A stretch of 64,000 bases of DNA from Pelodera strongyloides (lineage: Eukaryota; Nematoda; Chromadorea; Rhabditida; Rhabditidae). Each line of letters begins with the position of its first letter. Within the stretch, counting starts at the first letter, position 1. Where the stretch lies: contig JAANDG010000415.1 of the NCBI GenBank assembly GCA_036852015.1, positions 1 through 64,000 on the forward strand, given 5' to 3'. Made by a program: the position numbers and the translations under genes. Positions 38,401-51,700 of the stretch are shown in pieces. Below the pieces are notes generated by a model. It worked only from the letters and a program-made list of their open reading frames with translations. It had not been told where the DNA came from and did no database searches.

Positions 38401-41400
38401 AAGCATGTTCATGTTGTTTGAGCTCCACTGAGGCGTGTGATGCTATAATTAGTTAATTGTGGGGGATTTTAGCGTATTGTTTTTTTTCAGGCAGATGCCG
38501 TTGAGAAAACTGTGGAAGATGCCGGTCGTAAATTGAGTCGAAGGTGTGCGCTTTTACACAACTGCAATATTTTAATGAAATGAATTTCTTTACTATACTA
38601 GTTTCAATTACGTTTGTTACATTACACTTTTTTGTGAATTCACGTCATAGGTCATAATCATAATGACACTTTTCTTACAGTATGTCATCGCTGGCTGCTA
38701 TAGCTCAACAACGACAACAAGAAGTGGCAAGGAGAAAGAAGGCAAAGAAAGAGGAGGTATGGAGTGCTTCAGTCTTTTTTATTTACACATTATTTTGTGT
38801 TTTTATTATGGATTCTTATTTGCCATTTTAAGCCTATGCTCTATAAACTCCCTTTAGGAAGAGGATCCTAGTGTTGTGAAGATGCGAGTTGAAGCTTCGA
38901 TCGGCGAGCTAGCGGTACTGATTGGAAGCGAGAAAACGCTTGATACAGTTCTTGCCATCGAGAAGGTAGAGTTAATCATTTCTCTGAAACAGTGTCGTTT
39001 TTGCGTGCCCAGTGTCAGTGTCTGCACATTGGGTACCTTTTGCTCCAGAACACCTATTTTGTAGTTCAAAAGAGCATTCGAACCGACGTCTTTGTGTGCC
39101 TACCTACACTGCACAATTGCACAGTCTCCCGTCTCCCCACCCTTCACGACCCGTTACTTTACTGGTTGGCTCTAATTATTTATTAATTCTAATGGCAAAG
39201 TAAAAATTGATCTCGTAAATTCAGGTCACTTCGGAAGTGCTGATGACATCGAAGGCGATGGATGTGAAAGCGACCCTTCACGCAATCACCATGAAGGACA
39301 TGACAGAGGCAGCACTCTATAGGCAAGCACACATATTTATTAATGCACAAACAAGTTTTTCTTCACCGGCTTAAAGTTTTCAATCATCTGTAGCGGTGAG
39401 TGTTGGCTTGTAGACATATGATTTAAAACATTAAAAAGCATCAGTTGCATAAATTTTGAAACTGAACCTTTCATCAAGTTCTCCTGGACATTCGAACTTA
39501 AACGAAGTAACGACTGGTCTGGTATAGGTATGTTCGTTATCATATTGTCTTTAGGGATTTGTTGTCGGTACAAGGTAACGATGTCATGTTGCGCTTCGAA
39601 ATGACGCAATATCAGAGAACTGATGAGGAGAAGAAGGCCATGGTGCCGTCCGACATTGATATGAAGGTCAAGGTACGGTAGCCCCAATATTACGCTATTA
39701 AATAGTTTGATAGTTTGTATTTGATGAAACCACGTGACCAGAGTGAGTGAGTAACTAATTTCTTTTCCAGGTTCGCCTTGCTCAAATGCGTTTCGTGTTC
39801 CTCAACCTATGGCTCTGTCGATTGATGGCGTGGTTGGCACCTTTCCAAGCGGAAGCGGCAAGAGCGGCTGCCCACGCGCAAGCGGTTGCTGCGGAGAAGG
39901 TTGGTTTGATCTTCGGAAAGCATTAGCACAAGCACGCATCTGTTATAGGTCTTGAATATCGTCGCTTGTACTGGGCCCACCTCTGAATGTATGAATTGTT
40001 CCGAATAGGTATGTTGTTGGAATATCCAGTACCCAATTAAGAAGTGGTAGCTCCGGAATCAGTCGCAGTTCTATTTTCTTTATGTTTCCTATTAATTATT
40101 TGTTGGTAGAATACGAATCAATGATTTAGTCTGCCGAAGCTATGGAGGCAGCCAAGCAGATGCTCGAGCAGTCACCTCCTCGCATTGAGTTGGACGTCGA
40201 ACTACTCGCTCCGCTCCTTCTGCTCCCCAGACTCTCGTCCTCCACGGATGTTCTTATCTTCGATTTGGGTAGGCGCATACTTTAATGTAGTTGGTGTGCA
40301 CTATGATAATTGTTATTATTTTTGCAAATGTGACTCGAACGTTACACGGTTACACCATTCCTTACTACAAGTAGGGGTACTGGACCCTGCAAGGAGAGAT
40401 CGAATTAAACAATCGAATAATGTAGTCGTTGTTGACAGTTATTCTTTCTCCAGGTAATCTAACTGTACGAAACAAGATCACTGGAGACCGTTCGAATAGC
40501 AAAGCCGTTATCGATCGAATGGATATCAAAATGCAAGAAGTGCATTTTGCAATGTGAGCGTTATTTTAAAACTTAAGTGAAATATTATAACTCTACGTGG
40601 TACGCCAATACGGGTGTAATACGTCAGTAATGGGTAAAATGTAAAATGGCATATTGTGACGTTCTAATCTTATTCGCGTGGCGCCTACGTACTGTGTGGC
40701 ATTGTGGCATTAATCGAAATTGTTTATTGCAGTGGACGAATGGACAACGATGTGAAGAAGGTGGCGAGCAAATGTCAGATCCTGAAACCAATTTCCTTTT
40801 CACTCGCAGTGCATCGGAATCTTACTTTCAGCGTTGTTAAGGTGCGTTTGTGCATAGTTTCTTGTTAAGGTGCGTTTGTGCGTAGTTTCTTTTTAAGGTG
40901 CGTTTGTGCATAGTTTCTGTTGATAATGTGATTCGTGTGTTTATTTCTTATGTTATTAATATTCCGTGTGTTATTCGTCTCCGATTCCGACAAGCGTTAT
41001 TTGCAGGATATTCCGGAGATAATGGTCGATGCTCACCTTCCCTCGATTGAGTGTACCATGTCGGAAGCTGATTATGCTACTCTTATGCAAACTCTCTCAG
41101 GTTCGTATCGAATTATATTAATTAGTGCACTTCTCGCCGGAGTTGACTTGCGATTGAAACACTGTGCGATTGTGCTAGTTATTAACTTCTCTAGAATGTA
41201 GAATTCACTTTAGTGGCGTAGTATGGCATTCACTCTTACCTTTTATATGTGTTAAAAAGAAGTTGTTAATTAAAAAATTGTTTCTCGGCTATAGGAAACC
41301 TGGCTGAAGGCAAGGAGTTGGCTCCTCCCCCTCCAGCTGCCGTCCCAGTGGCTGCCATTGAAGAGAAGAAAAGAAGACAGATTGGCCGGAGGCGCTGACG

Positions 41401-42674
41401 CTAAGGTTTGTCAAGATAGGAGTAATTAATAATTTACACACTAAAAAGAAAATGGTGTAAAGAAAGTTTAGGCTAGGATAAAGGACATATCTTTCGCATT
41501 GGTTAAGTGTATGTAGTGGGTAGTTTGTGCGATGCTCGATGCCGGGAGATCCTATGAGAAGAAGTCGATTGCACTGGTGTGAAAGTATTGTATTGTATTA
41601 GAATATTTGATTTGCTTGTTTTCCAGGAGCCTACCAGAACTGTATCCACCTCGGACGCTCCAGCCCAAAAAACTGCGAAGCCTCGAATCGTCTTCCAGTT
41701 TGCATTGGATCATATTGGAGCAGTGCTGTACACGGGTTGGTCCTTTTCTTCAAGGAATAAATTAAGTCCCGTTTTCTTGTTTCTCGTATTCCTCGCTTGC
41801 GGACGGAATTTTAGTGTGGTCTTATTGTGTGTATTTATAATGAGCGCTATTAAAGTTGAAGCATGGTGATTCGAGAGACGTTGCTGTTTTTATGTATCCT
41901 TTTCAATTTCTTAGGAAATTCGACGCTCGGCGAGCGAGACTCTGCTCATGCCTTCACGTCGATGCGTCTGGAGACACTGAAATTGTCGGGAAGCATTGCG
42001 GTAGGTCTTTTTGTATTGTCTGTATATCAGCCTCGCTCATCTAGCTGGTATTTTGATTACTACATCAAGAAGATCCATTTCAAGCACACGACTAAATGTC
42101 AATTAGTTTTATTGAAAAAGAAGGAACTAATCTTGTCGTGTTGTATATGTGGAAATGTGGAAAATGTTTTTCAGGAAGTCAATTCAATGAAAGTGGCCAT
42201 GTCTCTAAATACGTTCACAATGAATGACGAGAGGAAGGACAAGACAAAGATTCACAAGTAATCATTACTTGCCAACTTTACACTAATTTTGTTTTGTTTA
42301 CTAGAAGGGGTACTGTATTCTGAGAATTAATTATTTTTGACGTTCAAGGAGGCCGCGGAAACTGGTCCTCGTGGAATTTCTTTGATCAGAGTTTCCATAT
42401 TTTTCTTTAGATTTGCTAGATTAAGGCATTTTTTTCTTGCAGACTTATGGACAAGAAGAAAGGTCATGAGAGTCAACGTTTTCTGGATCTTGGATTTACG
42501 CAATCGGCAAAACAAGACAAGAATGGTTGGTTATTACACCAGATCAAGTTTCTGTAAGCACGGTACTGTTTGACGAAAGAAAATTTCGGCCTCGCTTTCA
42601 TCTGTTTTTTTTTTGTCCTTTTCATGCATAATAGTTCTTTTTTTTCAGTTTTTTTTTTCATTTTCGATCAAAAG

Positions 42675-42747
<73 letters not shown>

Positions 42748-45700
42748 GTCTGCATTCTTCCTGTGCCTCTGCATTCTTCCTGTGCCTCTGTCCAGAGTTC
42801 CTCGGATGTCTGAGCAGGTGTGGTGTGAATGACTTATTTTGATACAGAGTGGGATTGTGACTTGATATCTTTAGTTTGGTAATAGCGTTCGTTGATCAAT
42901 AACTTCTTTCCAGTTTCTTCGCTGTTCCGAAGACTGAAGAAGAGTTGGATAAGGAAGCCCTTCCATCGTCTGTCAAAGCTCCCGCTCATGCACAGACAGT
43001 CGAGAAGAAGGCCGATCGAATTGCTGATGCCAATGAGGTATGGTAGCTATGTTTAATGATCATTGTAAGCGTAGCTGACCTCATTTTCGGCCTTTTCCGT
43101 TTTTTTGTAACGTAATTATGATTTCAGCCACCACCAGAGCCTCCTGGTGCAATCACAATGGATTGTGACATGCAAGGAGTCGAGGTTGGAAATAGTTTAT
43201 CTTTCTGTCGATATTCTTTTGTTTTTATGTCTGATTGGGAGAGGGAGATAGAGATACGGTGCATTGTTATTATTTCTTGAACCTGCGATGTTAAGTTATG
43301 GTTGCTTATCTTTAGGTGGTTCTCGTCGAAGACAGTATGTCTCCAGAAGACACGCAGGCATTGATCTTATCGTTCAACATCAGACTTGTAGCCGAACCGG
43401 TAATTTGTTTGTTTAGCTGTTTTGTTATTGTATAAGAACGTAAGCTTACCCAGCGCTGTTCTTCGTTACAAAGGGTATACATTCCGTGTGTAAACCGGTT
43501 TAGATTTGTGTATTACGAGGAAAATTTCAGCGTGCTCACGAGCAAGTAATGCACGGAGGAGTCGAAAAGTTGCGAATGTTCAGCAGTTATTACGCACTGG
43601 AGAAGAGAGAAGATGTCACTTACGAGGTCGGTAGGCGTGGTGGTAGGTGGTAGGTAAAGCCGGCTTACAAACGCGATTTCTGTTATGCTAATGTTAAAGA
43701 AAGAAATGTTCATGAAACATTAACATTGTACGCATATCTGTACGCCGTATCGTGAGGTTGCTGGGTTGCCCTTGATCGTGCTGCAGTATTCGTGTTATGT
43801 AATGTAAGCAATTTAGGTTCTGAAATCCGTGGATATCGGTCTGGCTCTGCGAATCAACAACGACACAAAGGTTGGTTCTTTCATATTTGATTTCCACTAG
43901 CATGCAGTGTTTTGTCATTTTACTTCGTGAACTGTTTATTTGTTTTACAGATTGTTATGTATCAAGATATGACTTCTGTGATACAAACAGATCTGAGCGC
44001 CAAGAGTACGACCAGTAGAATAATAGGTTTATTACGAAGTAGACGAGTCGATATAATGAGCAATGAGTGTTAGGCCGTAGCCTTTATATACGGATGGCTA
44101 CGTGCTGATCAAACACCAATAATATAAACACTAATAACTTGCGGGTAGTCGCAATTAGATAATTTGCCAACGGCAAGACATAGTGTGTCTAAGGACGAAA
44201 AGATCAGTGAGCAAATGTGAGTGATTAACTAAACACATTATAGTAACAAACTACACATATAAATAATTCTCAGTTATATACAGTAATACCTAACACCTCC
44301 AACCTTAGTATTTAAGTTATACTTAAAACAAGAAAACGACAATTATACTAATGGCTTAGTAACGCTTATTTGACGGGTTGATATCCATCTTCGTCGTTGT
44401 CTTCCTTGCACGGCTGGATCGACGTAGTGGCGGGGTAGTTGTCACAGCTGGTTGCGGCGTAGAGGCAGCATCTTGGAATACCTCTTCATCATCCGGAACA
44501 ACGTCTTGTACCGTCGATGTGTCAGTACATTCAACTGTTTCAGCAGTGGTATCAGTTGACGGTTGAGTCCTTAGCATAGGCTTAGACTCTTTCAGGTTCG
44601 ACTGGGGCAGTGGGTTGATGTCGAATGCATCAAGCAAGATGTCATAGGCTCGACTTCGGGTGGTGACAGTCCTTGGCCTCATCTGGTTAGCATGTCGGCG
44701 GATAAGGTTCTTCCGTCCTTCAATCCTCACATCGTACATCACAGTACCGTTCTTCTTCACTACCGTAGCTTCCATCCAAGTAGGCTTACTCGGAACTTTG
44801 TAGTCATAGATATAGACTAAGTCTCCGGGATTGAAGACTGTAGCCTTCGAACCATGTTTCTTGTTGAACTGCTTTTCCATACGTTCGTCCTTGACGAGCT
44901 TCCTCTCAGGCCTGGGTTTCAACAAATCCCATGACGTGCGAGCTTTCGATTTAGAAATGCTTCAGCTGGCGACTTTTCTTCAGGAACTGTAGATGACGGC
45001 GTCATCCTGTATGATAGCAGAACGTCTGAAGATTCTCTGCCGGGCTTCCCTCCCCCTTCAATTTCAGCAGCGCCCGCTTGAAAGTGTCGACGAACCTCTC
45101 CGCTTGTCCGTTCGATTGCGGGTGGAATGGTGACGATCTCATATGTCTGATTCCATTCTTGTCTTTGCACAGAACAACGCGAATTCAGCACTGGTGAATT
45201 GTGTTCCGTTGTCTGTTACCAGCGTATCTGGCATACCGAATTGCGAGAAAATCTTCTTCAGGTTGGAGATCGTAGCAGACGTCGTGATGCGATCCATGGC
45301 AACGATTTCTGGCCACTTACTATAAGCGTCAACGACAAGCAAATAATACTTTTTCCTTCAAGTGGACCAGCAAAATCAGCGTGTACTCGTTCCATTGGTG
45401 CACTAGCCTTGCTCCACGATTCCAAATTGGTCTTTGTCGGTGCTTTCTGAGCACGATTGCAGTTTGCACAGGACTTCACCATGTTCTCAATATCCTCGTC
45501 AATGAATGGCCAATAAACTAGCGATCTTGCGAGCGTCTTGGTTCGAACAATTCCTTGATGTCCCTGGTGCAACTGACGAAGAATCCGTCCCTTGAGTGCG
45601 GCAGGAATGACTATCCTTTCACCAAACAAGAGGATTCCGTTATATTCTGACATCGATGTTTGTCTGTTGGCGAACTGACTGATGTCTCTCGAGCATTTTG

Positions 45701-48700
45701 TTGGCCAATTACCAGTTCTGTGAGCTTCCAGGACAGCTTGCAGCGTCTTGTCCTTCTCCGTAGCCTCACTCAGAATGTTCGCGGTAACTGGTAGGGCGGC
45801 AATGTACGGTAGTGTTCGGTAGTGTTCAACTCCGTTTCGACTCTTGCAATCACTTTGTCCTCGACGGTTTCTTTCTGATCCGCGATCAACCTTGAAAGAA
45901 CGTCGGCGCATCCCATTTCAGCGGTCGGCTTGAATACGATCTTGAAATCAAAGCCTTTGATGAACACAGCCAACGTTGAAGTCGGTTGGCGCTTGTTACG
46001 GGGATACCCTTCTTCGATCCGAAAATCGACACGAGAGGTTTGTGATCGGTCACGAGAGTGAATTTGCGTCCCATCAGGTATTTGTAGAACTTCTTCATGG
46101 CCCAGAAGATCGCGAGACCTTCTTTCTTTCTCAATCTGACCATAGTTCTTTTCAGCTGGAAGTAGAGTTCGTGTGGCATATTGCTCCACTGCTTTCTGTG
46201 TGCCATCCTTCATTCGATGCAACAGCACCGCGCCTAGACCATACTGAGATGCATCCGGTGACGAGGACCAACTCCTTCTTGGGGTCGTGGTGTGGGTGAG
46301 CAGCATTGGCGAGGCGACGATCTTCTTTACCTCGTCAAAGGCATTCTGACACTCCTTATTCCAGTTCCATTTGACATCTTTCTTCAACAGTTCGTCGAAT
46401 GGTGCACGCAACTTGTGCAATTCCTTTATGAACCTGCCGTAGTAGTTGATCTTGCCGATGAAAGAGCGTAGCTGACTGACGTCTTTCGGTTCGGGCATCC
46501 TCAAGATTGGCTCTATCTTGGATGGATCAGACTTGCGACCTTCTGCCGAGATAATCATCCCAAGGTACCTTATCTCTCTTGCAGCAAAGGTGCACTTCTC
46601 GAAGTTGACGTGGAAACCATACTCCGAGATGCTTTTCATACAGGCATTTAGGTTCCGGTTGTGTTCCTGTAGCGTTCTACCAGAAATGATGACATCATCA
46701 AGGTACGCGCAACAACCTTCGAGTCCAGAAATCATAGCGTCCCTGATCTGCTGAAAGATCCCAGGAGCTGTCTTGACTCCGAAGCACAGTCTGTTGTATC
46801 GGTACAATCCTCGATGAGTATTGATGACGAGCAAGTTCTTGGAGTCGCCCTCTAGCTCAACTTGCAGGTAGGCATCCTTAAAATCGAGCGTACTGAAGAC
46901 GGTTCCACCGTTCAGTGTTGTCATTATATCTTCTGCTGTTGGAATCGGGTGTGCAAAGTCCTCCAGTGCATCGTTCAGTCCCGTACTGAAATCGGCGCAG
47001 ACTCTCACACTGCCATTCGGTTTCTTAACACAGAGAATCGGAGCGGCCCACGGAGAATATGTGACGCGCTCAATGACTCCAAGTTGCTCTAGCCGGTCCA
47101 GCTCCTTTTCCACGTTTTCCTTGTAGTGAATTGGTACCATTCTCTTTGGGCGAAAAACTGCGTTTGCCCCTTTCTTGAGCTGGAGGCTCGCTTTGGTCTT
47201 CTTGCAGAGACCAAGCTCGGTGGAGAATACATCAGAGAACTGCGTCTTGAGCGTAGCAACGTACGTCGCAGCAGATTCCCTCGATGATGATGTAGTGATG
47301 GAAGGCTTTCCGGAGACCCGATTACAAACAGCATCCAACATAGATCTGAATGACGGTAGACGCTCCAACCAGTCCAGGCCTAGGAGATTCATCCTAGCGG
47401 TTGACGTGCACGACCTCGACGATCTGATCTGCTCATCCTGGTAAGACGCGTTGCACTCGAAAGAACCAAACAATTCGAGCTGCTCTCCATTTGCTGCGGT
47501 CGCGACTATACTTGGGGATTTCAATTTTGGTCGACCCAGCATCTTCCATGTGGCCTCAGAAATCAGCGTTAAATCTGAGCCGGTGTCCAGTTGAAGTCGC
47601 ACCTTCTTTCCGTTCATCAAAACGTTAACGAATCTGCGGCCGACAGATCGTGAAGACACTTCATGGACCTTTCTGTTGCTTTGTTTGTCCTTCTGTTGAC
47701 AAACCACGACGTAATGCCCTCTTCTTCCACACTTGTTGCAAGTTACTTCCTTTGCGGGCAAGACCGATGTCCGCTATCTCTCCCGCAGTACTTGCACTTT
47801 CCTTGTGTGGGCCTTCTGTCGTCTCTCTTGTGCTCTCGGTGGTTGGGTTTATTGACGCGGTTCACTGCAATAGGGTTCACGGGTAGATCAATGTCGTCCT
47901 TGTGCTCGTGGTACTTGTCGACTGGCCTCAGCGACATCGTCGAGTGTCATCTCTGGAGTCCGATCCAGTGTCCTGATGAGCCATGCACGCATCTCCATAT
48001 CCTCCGGATTGCGCAGGCTATTCAAGTAGTTGAGCACGCGAAACTGTGAATCAGATAGTTCTTTGAATGCAAAATCATCGCAGGCCTTGTTGACGACGCC
48101 GATGTGGGTCTTGTAGTCAACAACGTGCTGCTTGATTACATGTAAGCATTCAATTCGTTTCCGGAATAACGACTTCTTGGTGACGAAGATAATCTTCATC
48201 TTCTCGATGACCTCATCCAGTCTCATATCCATTGGCTTCTTCGGTAGACAGCGCAATTTCAGTTGTTTCTCCTGGTGGGGCCCGAGACGAGACAACACGA
48301 ATCGTATTCTGTTGCTCTCCGGAACACATTCAGCTTGAACTTCCAATAGATCTTGATGATCCTCATACCAGTCCGAAAAACTAGTTCCATCTTCAACATT
48401 GAACTCAAACATAGGGATGTTCTTATACAACACATCCAACATTCCCCTTGCTTCCGCAGTCAAAGGTTCACTTTCACGCGTTCTTTCGAAAGTGACATTT
48501 TCTTGTGATTCATCTTCCTTCCTCTCTTCCAAACGTTGCAGTCGCTCTGCTGTCAAAGATTGACTTTCTTGAAGTTGCTTCAGAGAAGCCAGGATAGCCT
48601 TAAGCGTGTCCTCGTTGTCCTGCGCACTCATGTTGCCGATGTCAATTAAAAAATTGGCGATAACTCCGTTCAGTCCGAGACTGTACAATGTCACCGTTTG

Positions 48701-51700
48701 AATATACTGTAACACTGGGTGTTGGTTTCAAGAATGAAAACCTCACCAGTGGGTTACAGATACCCAAAGGTAACCGCTGTTGATGGACCTGTGTGCCTAT
48801 AGCACCTTTATCCAAACAACAGCACCTCAAAAGTTCACAAATGATCAACCGGGTTTATGGGCGCTCGTCCCTCACCGGTGGGTAGATGACCAAAGTGATA
48901 CAGTTGAGTGGAGATGATTATTCGGATTTATGGGCGCTCGTCCCTTCACCGATATAATCAGCAGCAACAACGAAGTGTAGAATTACTCCGGGTTTATGGG
49001 CGCTCGTCCCGTCACCGTAAGTAATCAGCAGCAGCAAACGACGTGAAGAATTACTCCGGGTTTATGGGAACTCGTCCCGTCACCGTCAGTAATCAGAAGC
49101 GAAGATTCGAAATCCTGAACGCCAGTTGTTATGTATCAAGATATGACTTTTGTGATACAAACAGATCTGAGCGCCAAGAGTACGACCAGTAGAATAATAG
49201 GTTTATTACGAAGTAGACGAGTCGATATAATGAGCAATGAGTGTTAGGCCGTAGCCTTTATATACGGATGGCTACGTGCTGATCAAACACCAATAATATA
49301 AACACTAATAACTTGCGGGTAGTCGCAATTAGATAATTTGCCAACGGCAAGACATAGTGTGTTCCAATGATCACTAAGGACGAAAAGAACAGTGAGCAAA
49401 TGTGAGTGATTAACTAAACACATTATAGTAACAAACTACACATATAAATAATTCTCAGGTATATACAGTAATACCTAACACAGATTGTTTCACTTATTCA
49501 GTTATTAAACTAGTATATTGTTTGGGTTCTGTAACATTGGTTAAGCTATCCTTATCGTTTTCTCTTCCACTCCAGGCGACTGAAGTGATCGTGAAAATGA
49601 GCGAGATGGAGCTGAAGATGGCCCCGTCTGTAATTCGACTTCTTTCCGCTGTGAATGCAGAATTTGCAAAGGCCAGTCAGAAACAGGTTCGTTTAGAATA
49701 GTTGTATTTTGTGATTGAAAATTGAAGAACATATCTTCGATATATATTTTTGGTGGTTCCAAGACCTCTCATTTTGTATTTCGAAATGCACACTCAAGCA
49801 CATAATAGATTTTTGAACACTCACAATGAGGTGGGTGCTTAGGAGGATGTGACTCAAGCGAGTGGCCCGCGGCGCCGCACCTACAAGGAATATTGGGCGA
49901 ACAAAAAGTTGGAAGAGAGCAGGTCAGTGGTGGTTTCGTCTACAACACACGTTTGTGGGAAGAGTTTAGATCACTTGAGAGGTGGGAAGGGAATTTAATA
50001 TGTAAGATGCGTATGGTAACTAATGATCCACGTGTAACCATATTGAGTTTTCCAGATTCTGGTTCCTACAAGTTCCAGTTGCCGAAGAGGCGCTTGAGGA
50101 GGATGATGATGACGAGAGTGATGAGGAGGAGAGAGAGGCCAGGCGGCGAGCAGCACTCAGGGTACGGTAGATATGTTTCTGTTTATGATGAATGTGTACG
50201 AATGACGTCTGATCAGTTCTATGCTGTACTTGATCGTTTAGTGTCGCTGGTAAACGTATGACTACTATGATTTGTTTCCGAGCTCAGCCCGCGGAAAAAC
50301 GCTCGTTTCCTACTCGGTTTTTCGTCGGAAAAAGCTCGGAATACGAAAGTTTGTCGGGAAACGCTTGGGAAAAGCTCGGAAACGGACAGCTCCCGAGCTC
50401 GGCCCGCCTATTTTCCGAGCTCGGCCCGAGAATCTTGTCGGAGAATATTCGGGAAATAGGCAGAAAAAGCTGGGAAATGCTAAGTTTCTCGGAAAAAGCT
50501 CGGGTTTCATTAACAGAGTAGGGCCTGTGAACCGGCAGTTTACGTTTATATGCGGTTATGGTTATGCAAAATTATTTCATGTTAAGAGCCCCGTTGAAAA
50601 ATGCACTGTGGACATTCCGAGACTGAGTTTTACATTGGAAGCTGGAAATGAAGCGGTGAGTTTTGGTTTCGTTCCGTAGTTTGAGATGATTTTATTGCAT
50701 CATGATTGTGACTGGGCAACCTTGTAAAACAATGAATGTAATGTATAAAGATAATAGCAACTCGTTTTAATATGTATATTGCGTTCTCTAGGTTCCTTTG
50801 CCGCTCATCTTCCTCGACATGCGAATGAGTGCGGACGCTCGCAACTGGAGCAGTGCATTGAAGGTGAGGAAATTATCTTTGCTAATTAGTTGTTTTAATT
50901 TACTCTTCAGAAACTCGCGTTTTTTGTATGTAGTCCAACAGAAGGTTTCAAAGTATGTCTTTCAAAGACGCTATCGAAGTACTAGTAACTTCACCGCCTT
51001 CCTCAGCACATTCCTGTATTTCAGTCATCCGCGGACGTATCTCTCCAAATGTCCTACTACAATGAGTCGTGTTCCGTGTGGGAGCCAGTGATCGAGCCAG
51101 CCGAAGTATCCGATGGAGTCTTTGAGAGATGGAACCTCAAAATGAACGTACGATTCTTGAGTTTGCTTTTACCAGTAACCATTGTAGAATGAACTGAATA
51201 CCTCTGGGAGTGATGCTGTTGGAAAACCCCTATGAATTGTGGAGCTGTAACTTTAATGCACTACTGTAATGCTTGTAGGTCGACGGCCGCAATAAACAAG
51301 ACCCAGAGGACCATCGTCCCGGTATGGATATCAAGATCGACGCAGACAAGATGCTTAATGTGACCGTCACGAAGAGTTTCCTCTCACTTCTCACAAAGCT
51401 GGGCGAGGTTAGTTAGCACACCGTTTCGCCCATAGCGCCTTTTTTGGGCGCCCATAGCGCGGCTGGTTATTGATAACTAGTTGTGTGGACTTCGTAGTCA
51501 ACCATGTCGCGAAAGGAAGCGTATGTTGGGTATGTAAGTATGTATGATTCACCAAATTCAGTATTTTCAGCTTACAATTAGCATGTACATATGGATAACA
51601 CTAATTTTAGGTGTTCGCTGCGGCTGCCAAGCAGACCTCTCCACCAACGTGTCGTCAACTACCTGGATTGTCGCCCTACCTTATTCTCAATGAGACAGGT

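Larger units (their letters stand above)
35737..43870 (+). other. vps-13: VPS13 exons 21-49: central region
   Basis: Exons 35737-35816, 35930-36028, 36230-36348, 36541-36655, 36821-36907, 37079-37174, 37456-37563, 37717-37836, 38126-38293, 38491-38543, 38681-38756, 38858-38965, 39225-39322, 39555-39672, 39771-39899, 40130-40268, 40454-40553, 40733-40841, 41007-41100, 41295-41405, 41627-41735, 41915-42000, 42175-42257, 42443-42553, 42914-43037, 43128-43184, 43316-43399, 43531-43626 and 43817-43870. Highlights are a Lys/Glu-rich coiled-coil-like [17 protein letters not shown] and an Ala-rich helix [17 protein letters not shown]. Exon 41295-41405 is out of frame by one base internally. The end of exon 42443-42553 is less certain: the encoded [11 protein letters not shown] looks short against the family, and a different frame continues plausibly. 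Confidence 0.87.
43953..49480 (-). mobile_element. Ty3/gypsy-type LTR retrotransposon, antisense in a VPS13 intron
   Basis: A full-length 5528-bp element with LTRs at 43953-44295 and 49127-49480, TG...CA ends and a 5-bp target duplication CAGAT (43948-43952 and 49481-49485). On the minus strand the order is gag, zinc knuckles, protease, reverse transcriptase, RNase H, integrase. Protease-RT-RNaseH-integrase order and a 5-bp duplication are Ty3/gypsy traits. A primer-binding site starting TGGCGTTCAGG follows the 5' LTR inner edge, complementary to a tRNA 3' CCA end. A purine-rich AAGGTTGGAGG lies directly before the 3' LTR. Several frame breaks make the coding region non-functional as read. 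The insertion lies between the VPS13 exons ending at 43870 and starting at 49576, which stay intact. Confidence 0.95.

Noticed and set aside
42570..42842. ORFs with a long Lys run
   Set aside because: Translation of the poly(A) run.
44378..47886. Plus-strand ORFs over the retrotransposon
   Set aside because: Shadows of the minus-strand gag-pol frames, which carry all the recognisable motifs.
50258..50521. 87- and 135-codon plus-strand ORFs and a 66-codon minus-strand ORF
   Set aside because: All arise from the CGGAAAAAGCTCGG repeat; only the 3' end of the longer one overlaps a true VPS13 exon.
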